A program made the position numbers and the translations under genes. Below are positions 8,210-17,348 of a stretch of 64,000 bases of DNA, one piece after another; the stretch's first letter is position 1, and each line of letters begins with the position of its first letter. Origin of the DNA: Bacteroidota bacterium (lineage in GTDB: Bacteria > Bacteroidota > Bacteroidia > Chitinophagales > Chitinophagaceae); NCBI GenBank assembly GCA_026391455.1, contig JAPLEH010000010.1, forward strand, positions 186,001 to 250,000, written 5' to 3'. A model generated the notes under the pieces. The model saw only the letters and a list, made by a program, of their open reading frames with translations, made no database searches and was not told the DNA's origin.

Positions 8210-8788
8210 ATGATGCACTATACTAAATGGATACTGACCCTTGCCTTTGTGAGCCTGCTCCAGCAGTGCAGTTTCACGCAGCAAAAAAACCCCATAAACA
8301 AAACAGAACAAATGGATAGCACCAAGAAAAACAACCCCGTTTACTCCAACACAGACAGTTCCAAAGTGGCCCTCACAGAAGAGGAATGGAAAAAAATCCT
8401 TTCTCCCGACGTATTTTATATTGCCCGGTTGAAAGGTACCGAAAGGCCCTGGACCAGTAAGTTTGAAAACTTCAAAGAAACCGGCACCTATTACTGTGCC
8501 GCTTGTGGCAATGCGCTTTTCAAAAGTGACACCAAATTTGAAAGCGGTTGCGGTTGGCCCAGTTTTTATGAACCTATCAGTAAAAGCAGTATCATCTATA
8601 CCCCCGACCATACACATGGTATGGAAAGGACTGAGGTTCAATGCGGCCGGTGCAAGGCCCATCTCGGCCATGTATTCGACGATGGCCCTCCCCCCACCGG
8701 TCTGCGCTATTGCATCAACGGTGTTATTCTCGATTTTGAAAAAGCCAAAGAGGCTGAAAAAAAATATACAGAAAAACCGGTTGAGTAA
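8210..8788 (+). CDS. msrB: Secreted lipoprotein peptide-methionine (R)-S-oxide reductase
   Basis: The 192-residue protein has an N-terminal lipoprotein-like signal ending at LLQQC (Cys20), a polar linker of about 35 residues and a full MsrB domain from about residue 55. The zinc pairs are CAAC (96, 99) and CGRC (145, 148). The active site is in LRYCING (Cys168), with the surrounding FESGCGWPSF and HLGHVFDDGP typical of the family. MsrB reduces the R form of methionine sulfoxide in oxidised proteins. The lipoprotein signal puts this copy in the periplasm, where it would need an electron donor not seen in the window. The ATG at 8210 is chosen for its distance from the promoter; the second codon is also ATG. 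Confidence 0.95.
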   Translation: MMHYTKWILTLAFVSLLQQCSFTQQKNPINKTEQMDSTKKNNPVYSNTDSSKVALTEEEWKKILSPDVFYIARLKGTERPWTSKFENFKETGTYYCAACGNALFKSDTKFESGCGWPSFYEPISKSSIIYTPDHTHGMERTEVQCGRCKAHLGHVFDDGPPPTGLRYCINGVILDFEKAKEAEKKYTEKPVE

Positions 8789-8808
8789 TTTACGTAGATT
8801 TTATTCTG

Positions 8809-8838
8809 AACCTCCCTTTCATCCGGGGGAGGTTTTTT
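8809..8838 (+). terminator. Rho-independent terminator after msrB
   Basis: AACCTCCC (8809-8816) pairs with GGGAGGTT (8827-8834), and a run of T follows directly. It lies about 20 bases after the msrB stop. Confidence 0.85.
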
Positions 8839-8871
8839 ATTGCTACCCCTCTTCGCAATTTTTCTACTGCT

Positions 8872-8901
8872 AAATGTAAACCATCTAAAAAGTTTACATT
8901 T
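8872..8901 (+). promoter_or_regulatory. 10-bp perfect inverted repeat upstream of the M16 protease gene
   Basis: AAATGTAAAC at 8872-8881 and GTTTACATTT at 8892-8901 are exact reverse complements separated by 10 bases, centred about 38 bases before the ATG of the protease gene. The position, past the msrB terminator and with no T-run, suits an operator or a leader hairpin better than a terminator. No matching regulator gene is apparent. Confidence 0.5.
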
Positions 8902-8924
8902 ACTTTCCCAAATAATTTGACGGT

Positions 8925-11765
8925 ATGCAATTGGTTAAAAAGCTCTCGCTGCTGCTGTTGGTTTCAGCCCGCCTCTCGTTCGATTCGTGTGCGCAGATCA
9001 ATACGGAGCAACCCATGCCACTTGACCCGAATGTAAAGATCGGAAGGCTGCCGAATGGGCTTACCTATTATATCCGTCAGAATAAATTACCGGAGAAAAG
9101 GGTGGAAATGCGGCTCGTGGTCAATGCTGGTTCTGTAGTGGAAGATGATGATCAACTGGGGCTCGCGCATTTTATGGAGCATATGAACTTCAATGGTACG
9201 AAACGCTTTCCCAAAAACGAACTGGTTAGCTACCTGCAAAGTATCGGGGTAAAATTTGGTGCCGACCTCAATGCGTATACCGGCTTTGATGAAACCGTTT
9301 ATATACTCCCGGTACCCACTGATAAACCTGAACTGATCGACCGGGGGTTGCAGATACTGGAAGACTGGGCCCACAATGCCCTGCTGGATTCGCTGGAAAT
9401 AGAAAAAGAACGGGGAGTGGTGATCGAAGAGTGGCGGCTCGGCCGCGGAGCAGAAGAGCGGATGATGAAACAAACCCTGCCCGTGCAATACCGGGGTTCC
9501 CGCTATGCAGAACGGCTACCCATAGGCAATAAGTTGTCGCTGGAACATTTTTCGCCGGCAGCCCTTCGCCGTTTTTATAAAGAGTGGTACCGGCCCGACC
9601 TCCAGGCCATCGTAATCGTTGGTGATATCGATGTGAATGATATGGAGCAAAAGATCAAAGAAACATTCAGTGATATTCCGGCTCCGTTAAAGCCCCGCCA
9701 ACGGGAAGCCTATCCTGTACCAGACCATACCGAAACATTATCTGTGGTGGCCAAAGACAAAGAGACGGCCCTGCCATCCGTGGAAGTGATGTTCAAAAAA
9801 GATCCGCAGCCGGAAACAACGATCGGAGATTATGTAAGGTATATGAACCACACCCTGTTTACCGGTATGCTCAACAACCGCTTTCGCGAACTTACCCTCC
9901 ATGCACACCCGCCTTTTGTAGGAGCGGGTTCGTTTTATGGCAACAGCTATGCACGCACCAAAGATGTGTTTCAGCTTTATGCCAATACCAGCGATACAGG
10001 TATGGCCCATTCCCTCTATGCACTCATGGAGGAATCGCAGCGCGTACGGCTCTATGGATTTACACCGGGTGAATTTGAATTGCAAAAAAAACAATTACAG
10101 TCCTTTTACGACCGCATTTTCAATGAAAGGGAAAAAGTGGAATCGTTCAAATATGTAAATGAATACGTAAACAATTTCCTGATCAACGAACCGATACCGG
10201 GACTTGAATGGGAGTACGATTTCGTAAAACAATACCTCGCAGCCGTAAAACTGGAAGAGGTGAATCAACTGGCCACCGAATGGATCACCCGGAATAATAT
10301 GGTGGTCACATTGAATGCGCCGGATAAACCGGGAATAAAAATTCCGACTGCTGAAGAAGTGGAGCAGGTGCTGAAAACGGCAGAAACGGCCAGTATTTCA
10401 CCACTCAAAGAAAAAAACCTGGCTACTTCCTTCATGGATCCTTCCGGGTTGAAACCCGGTAAGATCATCAGTAAAAAAAACGATGATGACCTGGGCACCA
10501 CCACCCTCAAATTATCAAACGGGGCAACTGTGATCTTAAAGAACACCAACTTCAAGAATGATGAAGTACTCTTCCGTGCTTTCAGCAAAGGCGGACATTC
10601 ACTGGCAAAAGATGCCGATTATTACTCTGCCATGTATGCCGCCCAGGTAGTAACACAAAGTGGTGCCGGAAATTTTTCTGCTATCGATATTGGCAATATG
10701 CTGCGCGGAAAGAATACCAATCTGAACCCGAATATCTCCCTATACAGTGAAGGAATGAACGGCAACACCATTCCCAAAGAAATGGAAACCCTTTTGCAGT
10801 TGCTGCATCTGTATTTTACCCAACCCCGCAAAGACAAAGACGCATTTGAATCATACACTACCCGGCAGAAACAATTGTATGCCAATCTCAGTGCGAATCC
10901 CCAGATCTATTACAGCGCTGAATTTCAAAAGATGATGGTACAAAATCACCCGCGTGGTGGCGGGCTGGCCAGGCCAGAAGACTTTGATAAAATCAATCTC
11001 GACCGGAGCATCGCCATCTACAAAGAACGGTTTGCCAATGCCGGTGATTTTACTTTTTTCTTTGTAGGTTCTTTCGATGAAGAAACAATCCATGTATTGC
11101 TGGAAAAATATATCGGGAGCTTACCCGGCACCCCCCGCAAAGAAAATTTCAAAGACCTGGGCATACGCCCTCCGGCAGGAAAAATGGAAAAAGTGATCAA
11201 CAGAGGAACCGAACCCCGGAGCCTGGTAAGCATGGTCTTTACCGCACCCGTTATCTATACTAACGCCGATGCGTATGCGCTGAGCAGCCTCGGCGACCTG
11301 ATGACCATCAAGCTTACGGAACAATTACGCGAAGAGAAAAGCAGCGTATATGGCGTAAATGTCAGCGGCACCATCAACCGGCTGCCTGTACCCTATTCGA
11401 GTTTCAATATCAGTTTTCCCTGCGCACCGGAAAATACAGATACGCTGACCAAATCTGCACTGGAAGAATTGAAATATATCATCCGCAACGGAGTAGCTGC
11501 AGCAGACCTCGAAAAAGTAAAAGAGCAGCATACCCGTAAACTGGAAGTAGACAGCCGGCAAAACATTTTCTGGATGAATAATCTGTACGACGCCTATTTT
11601 TTCGGCACCGACCCGGCAGCCATACTTCGCAAACAGGATATGATCAACAGCCTGACGGCTAAAATGATTCAGGAAGTAGCAAAGAAATATGTAAACCCTT
11701 CCCGTTTTATTAAAGCAGTGCTGAATCCCGAAGATCCATCCGGAAAACCATTAAAGGGTTTTTGA
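8925..11765 (+). CDS. M16 family (pitrilysin/insulinase-like) zinc metalloprotease
   Basis: The 946-residue protein has the inverted zinc motif HxxEH in LAHFMEHMNFNGT (His82, Glu85, His86), followed by the usual FPKNELVSYLQSIG and by the third zinc ligand region EKERGVVIEEWR. It has the two-half layout of long M16 peptidases, with a second homologous but inactive half after about residue 500. The N-terminus (MQLVKKLSLLLLVSA, with SFDSC at residue 18-22) is a signal peptide, perhaps of the lipoprotein type. These secreted proteases degrade peptides of moderate size in the periplasm. A perfect palindrome lies in the promoter region. Specificity is not predictable from the sequence. Confidence 0.95.
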   Translation: MQLVKKLSLLLLVSARLSFDSCAQINTEQPMPLDPNVKIGRLPNGLTYYIRQNKLPEKRVEMRLVVNAGSVVEDDDQLGLAHFMEHMNFNGTKRFPKNELVSYLQSIGVKFGADLNAYTGFDETVYILPVPTDKPELIDRGLQILEDWAHNALLDSLEIEKERGVVIEEWRLGRGAEERMMKQTLPVQYRGSRYAERLPIGNKLSLEHFSPAALRRFYKEWYRPDLQAIVIVGDIDVNDMEQKIKETFSDIPAPLKPRQREAYPVPDHTETLSVVAKDKETALPSVEVMFKKDPQPETTIGDYVRYMNHTLFTGMLNNRFRELTLHAHPPFVGAGSFYGNSYARTKDVFQLYANTSDTGMAHSLYALMEESQRVRLYGFTPGEFELQKKQLQSFYDRIFNEREKVESFKYVNEYVNNFLINEPIPGLEWEYDFVKQYLAAVKLEEVNQLATEWITRNNMVVTLNAPDKPGIKIPTAEEVEQVLKTAETASISPLKEKNLATSFMDPSGLKPGKIISKKNDDDLGTTTLKLSNGATVILKNTNFKNDEVLFRAFSKGGHSLAKDADYYSAMYAAQVVTQSGAGNFSAIDIGNMLRGKNTNLNPNISLYSEGMNGNTIPKEMETLLQLLHLYFTQPRKDKDAFESYTTRQKQLYANLSANPQIYYSAEFQKMMVQNHPRGGGLARPEDFDKINLDRSIAIYKERFANAGDFTFFFVGSFDEETIHVLLEKYIGSLPGTPRKENFKDLGIRPPAGKMEKVINRGTEPRSLVSMVFTAPVIYTNADAYALSSLGDLMTIKLTEQLREEKSSVYGVNVSGTINRLPVPYSSFNISFPCAPENTDTLTKSALEELKYIIRNGVAAADLEKVKEQHTRKLEVDSRQNIFWMNNLYDAYFFGTDPAAILRKQDMINSLTAKMIQEVAKKYVNPSRFIKAVLNPEDPSGKPLKGF

Positions 11766-11783
11766 TGCATCCGGCCACGGCTA

Positions 11784-11791
11784 TACCTTTG
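11784..11791 (+). promoter_or_regulatory. Minus-7 promoter box of the SRPBCC gene
   Basis: TACCTTTG is an exact TAnnTTTG match, 31 bases before the ATG at 11823, in the short gap after the protease gene. Confidence 0.6.
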
Positions 11792-11822
11792 CAAAGCGAT
11801 TAGTCGCATTAAACACGTTTAC

Positions 11823-12392
11823 ATGAAATGGCTCCGTCTGCTTTTGTTTTTTATACTGGCCCTGGTTCTTACCACCGGGTTACTGTCTTTATTGATGGCC
11901 ACCAGCCAGAAAGTAAAACGAAGCGTGACCATCCACGCACCGGCGAACCTCATCTTTGATCAGATAAAGCAGTTGAGTAATTTCAGCCGTTTCTCGGTGT
12001 GGGGCGGCAGCGACTCCAGCATACAATACCAAATGCAAGGTACCGATGCTACGCCGGGTGCGCGGCTTTCCTGGAAAGGCGCTCCTGAAATTTCGGGAGA
12101 AGGTTCCATCGAGATCACTTCCCTTACCCGTCCGCATACAGTGGCCCATACCCTTCATTTTATCACCCCACAAAAAGCAGATGCTTCTTCCATTTTTTCG
12201 ATCATTGAGTCTGATAAAAATTTCACTACCGTTACCTGGTATTTTGAATTGTACACGCCCCGTCCTAAAAACATTTTCAATCTTTTCTACAGCCTCGATA
12301 AACAAATGGGCAAAGATTTTGAAACAGGACTGGAAGCATTGAAGACCTATGCGGAATCCCTGCATGCAGCTTCGCTAAAACCCGCACCCTGA
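11823..12392 (+). CDS. Membrane-anchored SRPBCC (polyketide cyclase-like) protein
   Basis: A 189-residue protein with one N-terminal transmembrane helix (LRLLLFFILALVLTTGLLSLL) and then an SRPBCC/START-like domain: KVKRSVTIHAPANLIFDQIKQL, split by the usual first helix, and WKGAPEISGEGSIEI in the central sheet. The fold makes a deep hydrophobic pocket and is used to bind lipids, polyketides or other greasy molecules; no ligand can be read from the sequence. It is preceded by its own minus-7 box and lies between a protease and a propeller protein with which it has no obvious link. The C-terminal codons overlap a short GC-rich hairpin. Confidence 0.85.
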   Translation: MKWLRLLLFFILALVLTTGLLSLLMATSQKVKRSVTIHAPANLIFDQIKQLSNFSRFSVWGGSDSSIQYQMQGTDATPGARLSWKGAPEISGEGSIEITSLTRPHTVAHTLHFITPQKADASSIFSIIESDKNFTTVTWYFELYTPRPKNIFNLFYSLDKQMGKDFETGLEALKTYAESLHAASLKPAP

Positions 12393-12398
12393 AGGCGG

Positions 12399-12420
12399 GG
12401 CAACTGCATTTTGCCTTTTA
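12399..12420 (+). terminator. Weak terminator after the SRPBCC gene
   Basis: GGCAA (12399-12403) and TTGCC (12411-12415) form a short stem followed by TTTTA. The stem is only five pairs, so this is a weak call. The sequence CCTGAAGGC-GGGGCAACTG resembles the hairpin plus repeat at the right end of the window. Confidence 0.35.
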
Positions 12421-12481
12421 TATAAACTTCTTTGCAATCGCATACATAATCAGTAAGTTTATCCTTCCAAAACTTACCATC

Positions 12482-15400
12482 ATGATCAAAACACTTGCCA
12501 TTGGCTGTTGTTTATTTTTATCGCTTTCCGTTACTGCACAAAAAAGTACGCTCGCCCAGTTTAAGAACTGGAAACCCCGCAACATCGGCCCTGCCGGTAT
12601 GAGCGGGCGTATCACGTCTATTGATGGTGTGGTGGCCAATCCCAATATTTTGTACATCGGGGCGGCTTCTGGTGGTGTATGGAAAACAGAGAATAGTGGA
12701 CAAACCTGGGCACCCGTTTTTGATGAACAACCGATACAGAATATCGGTGCCATTGCCATACAGCAATCGAACCCCTCTGTAGTATGGGTGGGTACCGGTG
12801 AAGGCAATCCCCGTAATTCCATCAACCTGGGCGGTGGTATTTTTCGTTCACCCGACGGTGGCCGTACCTGGAAAAAAATGGGTTTGGAAAAAACGATCTG
12901 TATTCACCGTATTGTGATTGATCCCACCAATGCGAATACCGTATATGTGGCCGCAATCGGCAATCCTTATGGTGAACACAGCGAAAGAGGTGTGTTTAAA
13001 ACAACGGATGGCGGTGAGACATGGAATAAGATACTTTATGCCAATGACACCACCGGATGTGCTGATCTGGTAATGGACCCATCCAATCCCAATAAACTGA
13101 TCGCAGCCATGTGGCAATTTCGCCGCACACCCTGGAACCTGACAAGCGGTGGCCCCGGCAGTGGACTACACATGACGGTAGATGGCGGAAAGACCTGGCA
13201 AAAATTAGGTAAAGACGATGGTTTACCCGACGGGCAATTGGGACGTATCGGTATCGCTTTTTCACGCAGTATGCCCAGCAGGGTATATGCTAAAGTGGAA
13301 GCCACTAAAAACGGATTGTATAAAAGTGAAGACGGCGGATTTAAATGGACGTTGGTAAACAGCGATCCGTCACAAATCACTGACCGTCCCTTTTATTACC
13401 AGGAAATATATGTGGACCCCAAAAATGAAAACCGTATCTACGATGTACACAGCACCATCACCTTCAGTGAGGATGGTGGCAAATCGTTTAATACTATGAT
13501 CCCCTATTCCGGCATTCACCCCGACCACCACGCCTGGTGGATCAATCCGGAAGATCCCAACTTTATTGTGGAAGGAAATGATGGTGGTATTGGTATCTCC
13601 CGCGACAGAGGTAAGAATTGGGTATTTGATGAAAAAATTCCTGCCGGCCAGTTTTATCATATCAATGTAGACAATGAAACTCCTTATAATGTAATGGGCG
13701 GTATGCAGGACAATGGCAGTTGGCATGGGCCCGCCTATACCTGGATCAATGGCGGTATCCGAAATTATTATTGGAATAATGTAGGCGGCGGCGATGGCTT
13801 TGATGTAATGCCCGATGCCGAAGATGCCAGTTGGGTATACAGCATGAGCCAGGGTGGTTCTGTAGGAAGACGCAATTGGAAGACTGGTGAAAGCTGGTTT
13901 ATCCGGCCACCATCAGTTAACCCGTCTGTTCAATTACGTTTCAACTGGAACTCAGCCATTGCTCAGGATCCTTTCGATAAAAAAACCATTTATTTCGGCA
14001 GCCAGTTCCTGCATAAAAGCACTGATAAAGGATTAAGCTGGGATATCGTTTCCCCTGATCTTACGATGAATGATACCAACCGGATCAAAGCGTTTCAAAA
14101 TACCGGAGGATTGACCCTTGATATTACCGGTGCAGAAACCTATGGTTGTATTCTTACCATTGCACCATCTTCTAAAGAGAATGGCACCATCTGGGCCGGT
14201 ACCGATGATGGCAATGTGCAACTGACACGGGATGGAGGAAAAACATGGACCAGCTTCCGCGGAAAAATTCCCGGTATGCCATTGGGATGCTGGATACCCC
14301 AGATCATTGCATCCCGGCACAATGCCGGAGAAGCATTTGTGATCGCCAATGATTACCGGAGAGGCGATTTCAAACCTTATTGTTTCCGCACCACTGATTA
14401 TGGTAAAACCTGGACCCGCATCATTGATGAAAACAAAGTGAAAGGCTATGCCCTTTGTATAATACAGGATCCCACAGAACCCAATCTTATTTTCATCGGC
14501 ACCGAGCATGGCCTTTGGGTAAGTCTCGATAATGGCAATACCTATGAGCAATGGAAAAACGGTTATCCCTCTGTATCCACCTACGATCTGGCCATACAGG
14601 AAAGAGAGGCCGATCTGGTGATCGCCACTTTTGGTCGTGCCATTTGGATACTCGATGATATTCGTCCCCTTCGCAAACTCGCTGCCGCGAAAGGACAATT
14701 GCCTGCTGCACCCATCACCGTATTTGCAGCACCGGATGCTATACAAGCTCAATACAAAGCGGCTCCCGGATACGAATGGAGCACCTATGGAATTTATGAT
14801 GCAGATAATAAACGCAGGGGGGCACCGGTTTCCTTCTATATCAACAAACCCAAAGCTCCTGCTGCTGATACAACCAATAAACAAGCGGCTGTACCAGCCA
14901 CTGCAACCGAAACACCTGCCACTCCTGCACCACAAGGCTTTGGTGGTGGTGGCGGCCGCGGTGGCGGTGGTGGTCGATTTGGCGGCGGCGGTGGTGGACG
15001 CGGAGATACGGCTTTTGTAAGAATTTACAACAGCAGCAATGAACTGATCCGCACCCTTCGTTGGAATGTAGACACCGGATTCAACCGCCAATACTGGGGC
15101 ATGGAAGAAAAAGGAGTGCGCCAACCCGGTTCTCCCAAACCACAACCCGGCGCTCCTGAACCCGGCGGATTGCCCGTATTGCCCGGCACGTATAAGCTGG
15201 TAATGACCTATGCCCGCACAAGCGACTCTAGTCTGCTTACCATAAAAGATGATCCCCGGATGGGCAATCGCAATGAGATCCGCATTGCACAACGGGCCAT
15301 GTATGACCGGTTGAAAAAATCAGCCGCCAAACTCACAGAAGGTATGGACCGCCTGACCGAAGCGGAAGACGTATGTACTAAAATGCAGGCACAATTGAAA

Positions 15401-15754
15401 GGACTCGAAGGAAAAGATGCTGACTCTTTACGCAAATCCACCACACGCATACTGGATGAGATCAAAAAGATACGCGAAAGCATCAATGGAAAAACATCCG
15501 ACAAACAGGGTTTATCCAGAAGCCCGTTTGAAGTAACCACCATGACCCAATTGCAACAGGCCCAGCAGATCATAGGAAGTAAAAATGTGATTCCGGGCAA
15601 ACAGGAAGAGGCGATGGTGGTGAATGCAGAAAAAGCAGTTGGCGAAACCGTTACGAAGATCAATGCCTTCTTCGATGGCAACTGGAAAAACTATCGCCAG
15701 CTTGTAGAGTCTACGAAGCTGAATATGTTTAAAGATTATAAGCCGATAGAGTGA
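12482..15754 (+). CDS. Large secreted BNR/Asp-box (VPS10-like) beta-propeller protein
   Basis: The 1090-residue protein has a signal peptide (MIKTLAIGCCLFLSLSVTAQ) and at least ten Asp-box turns of the SxDxGxTW type: SPDGGRTW, TTDGGETW, TVDGGKTW, SEDGGFKW, SRDRGKNW, STDKGLSW, TRDGGKTW and TTDYGKTW among them. These make one or two beta-propellers as in sortilin/VPS10 and BNR-repeat glycosidases. A segment at about residues 819-841 is almost pure Gly with a few Arg and Phe, and it follows a Pro/Ala/Thr-rich linker; a helical, Lys/Glu-rich C-terminal region follows. Members of this group are often annotated as glycosyl hydrolases, but no catalytic residues can be claimed. It is probably periplasmic or surface-attached. 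Confidence 0.9.
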   Translation: MIKTLAIGCCLFLSLSVTAQKSTLAQFKNWKPRNIGPAGMSGRITSIDGVVANPNILYIGAASGGVWKTENSGQTWAPVFDEQPIQNIGAIAIQQSNPSVVWVGTGEGNPRNSINLGGGIFRSPDGGRTWKKMGLEKTICIHRIVIDPTNANTVYVAAIGNPYGEHSERGVFKTTDGGETWNKILYANDTTGCADLVMDPSNPNKLIAAMWQFRRTPWNLTSGGPGSGLHMTVDGGKTWQKLGKDDGLPDGQLGRIGIAFSRSMPSRVYAKVEATKNGLYKSEDGGFKWTLVNSDPSQITDRPFYYQEIYVDPKNENRIYDVHSTITFSEDGGKSFNTMIPYSGIHPDHHAWWINPEDPNFIVEGNDGGIGISRDRGKNWVFDEKIPAGQFYHINVDNETPYNVMGGMQDNGSWHGPAYTWINGGIRNYYWNNVGGGDGFDVMPDAEDASWVYSMSQGGSVGRRNWKTGESWFIRPPSVNPSVQLRFNWNSAIAQDPFDKKTIYFGSQFLHKSTDKGLSWDIVSPDLTMNDTNRIKAFQNTGGLTLDITGAETYGCILTIAPSSKENGTIWAGTDDGNVQLTRDGGKTWTSFRGKIPGMPLGCWIPQIIASRHNAGEAFVIANDYRRGDFKPYCFRTTDYGKTWTRIIDENKVKGYALCIIQDPTEPNLIFIGTEHGLWVSLDNGNTYEQWKNGYPSVSTYDLAIQEREADLVIATFGRAIWILDDIRPLRKLAAAKGQLPAAPITVFAAPDAIQAQYKAAPGYEWSTYGIYDADNKRRGAPVSFYINKPKAPAADTTNKQAAVPATATETPATPAPQGFGGGGGRGGGGGRFGGGGGGRGDTAFVRIYNSSNELIRTLRWNVDTGFNRQYWGMEEKGVRQPGSPKPQPGAPEPGGLPVLPGTYKLVMTYARTSDSSLLTIKDDPRMGNRNEIRIAQRAMYDRLKKSAAKLTEGMDRLTEAEDVCTKMQAQLKGLEGKDADSLRKSTTRILDEIKKIRESINGKTSDKQGLSRSPFEVTTMTQLQQAQQIIGSKNVIPGKQEEAMVVNAEKAVGETVTKINAFFDGNWKNYRQLVESTKLNMFKDYKPIE

Positions 15755-15885
15755 GGAGATAGTAGATGATAGTTGATAGTCAATAGATGATAGTGAAAAA
15801 AAGGATTTGAAGATGTTAATTTTCTGCTCAATACTTGTTGATCACTGAATAAGGACAAATTTTATGACCATATAAACTTGTTAGT

Positions 15886-16686
15886 ATGAAAATACCAATA
15901 GGGGGTTGGATTGGGATTATCGGAGGCATGATCGGAATCGCTGTAGCGGTATCATCGGTATTGGCTACAGCAGAGTCCACCGGTATATATATCACCGCTG
16001 GTATTTTGTTTTTCATCGCCGGGTTTTGTTTTCTTTTCTATAAGCTTTTTTTTGCGCCCATGCTCAATGCCAACCGGCTGCGCAAGATCGGATTGCCGGG
16101 TAAGGCACGTATTCTGGAAGTACGGGACACCGGCGTTACAATCAATAACAGTCCGCAGGTAAAACTGATACTGGAAGTAAAGAACAGTTTTGGACAAACC
16201 TATACCACCCATTGCCGGGTACTGGTATCGCGTATCAATCCCTGGGTCTATTCACCCGGAATGGAACTGCCGGTAAAGATCGACCCGAAGAATGAAAAGA
16301 ATGTGGTGATCGATATAGAAGCTGCTTCGGCCACCACGTCGTCCCCATCGGCCATGCTGAATCAATTTTCACAACCTGCTGTGAATACATCGGCTTTAGA
16401 AAGTGAACTGGCAAAAATGCAACTGGAGAATGATGCTATTCGTGCCAGCGGAAAGCCGGCAAGGGCCATTGTAAAAAAATATACCTGGCTGGGCATTTAT
16501 GTGAATGGAAATAATCCCTTTGTACAACTGGAACTGGAAGTATTGCCTGAACATTCCTCTTCTTTTTCAGCCAGTGCCAAAGGGGTGATCGCAGAAGCAT
16601 CAGTGCCTAAGTTTCAACCCGGCCAGGAAATCTTTGTAAAGTATGATCTGTACGACAACAGCAAAGTATCGATCGATCACTCCTGA
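15886..16686 (+). CDS. DUF3592-like membrane protein
   Basis: A 266-residue protein with two transmembrane helices at the start (GWIGIIGGMIGIAVAVSSVL and ITAGILFFIAGFCFLFYKLFF) and then two similar beta-rich halves. The first contains GLPGKARILEVRDTGVTINN and VKLILEVKNSFGQTY; the second contains GKPARAIVKKYTWLGIYVNG and VQLELEVLPE. The repeated pattern (small residue, A-x-I, a turn, then L-E-V) is that of the DUF3592-type domain, here in tandem. The function is unknown. The 130-base gap before it contains short GATAGT repeats but no gene. It ends three bases before the stop of the convergent response-regulator gene. Confidence 0.75.
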   Translation: MKIPIGGWIGIIGGMIGIAVAVSSVLATAESTGIYITAGILFFIAGFCFLFYKLFFAPMLNANRLRKIGLPGKARILEVRDTGVTINNSPQVKLILEVKNSFGQTYTTHCRVLVSRINPWVYSPGMELPVKIDPKNEKNVVIDIEAASATTSSPSAMLNQFSQPAVNTSALESELAKMQLENDAIRASGKPARAIVKKYTWLGIYVNGNNPFVQLELEVLPEHSSSFSASAKGVIAEASVPKFQPGQEIFVKYDLYDNSKVSIDHS

Positions 16687-16689
16687 TGG

Positions 16690-17337
16690 TCAAAGCTGAA
16701 TGAGTTTGTTTTTTATGGCATATACCACCAGTCCCACTCTGGTTTTCAACCCGAGTTTTTCAAATAATGAATCGCGATAGCTTTCAACGGTGCGCGGACT
16801 GCAAAACATTTTTTCGGCGATTTCTTTGTAAGACATTTCTGTTGCAGCATATTGAAGAAATTGGCTTTCCCTGTCATTTAGTTTTACACCGGAAGTGTTT
16901 TGTTGTTCATTCCCGGCAATGCTCATCAATATTTTACTTGATGCCCAGTCTGGGAAATAAAATCCTTTTGAAACCAAGGAATCAAGTGCTTTTTCAAGCT
17001 CGGCTGGATGTGCATTTTTATGTAAATAACCTTTTGCACCATTTCTAATCATCTTAATCAGTACCTGTTCATCGTCCTGCATAGAAAGTGTAAGTATCAT
17101 TACTTCCGGATGATTTGATTTGAGCCAGGCTGCTGTTTCAAAACCATCCATTTCCGGCATTGTTACATCAAGCAAAACAATATCAGGAATTTTGTTCTTA
17201 CCGTTGAAACGTTCGATGAGGGCTTTACCGTTTGGAACATCATATAACACTTCATAGCCGCTGAATCTGTCAACAATCTCTGTAAGAGCCCTTGCAATAA
17301 GTAAATGATCGTCTGCAATAACAATGGAGTATTTCAT
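16690..17337 (-). CDS. LuxR/NarL-type response regulator
   Basis: The 215-residue protein has a receiver domain with the acidic pair in IADDH (residues 8-10), the phospho-acceptor Asp57 in IVLLDVTMPEMDGFE and the conserved Lys in KGYLHK. A LuxR-type helix-turn-helix follows from about residue 148 (LNDRESQFLQYAATEMSYKE, then IAEKMFCSPRTVESY). It is the last gene of a minus-strand group and lies 11 bases after the histidine kinase gene, which is its obvious partner. Phosphorylation would switch it to bind DNA; target genes are not known, but the S74/JAMM gene group starts just beyond the other end of the cluster. Confidence 0.95.
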   Translation of the reverse strand: MKYSIVIADDHLLIARALTEIVDRFSGYEVLYDVPNGKALIERFNGKNKIPDIVLLDVTMPEMDGFETAAWLKSNHPEVMILTLSMQDDEQVLIKMIRNGAKGYLHKNAHPAELEKALDSLVSKGFYFPDWASSKILMSIAGNEQQNTSGVKLNDRESQFLQYAATEMSYKEIAEKMFCSPRTVESYRDSLFEKLGLKTRVGLVVYAIKNKLIQL

Positions 17338-17348
17338 TAAATCATTTT

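Noticed and set aside
14033-15292. Long minus-strand frame over the propeller gene
   Set aside because: It is an antisense shadow of a strongly coding plus-strand gene with many conserved Asp-box motifs.
15755-15885. Short GATAGT repeats as a regulatory element
   Set aside because: The repeats are short, imperfect and without symmetry; simple slippage explains them.
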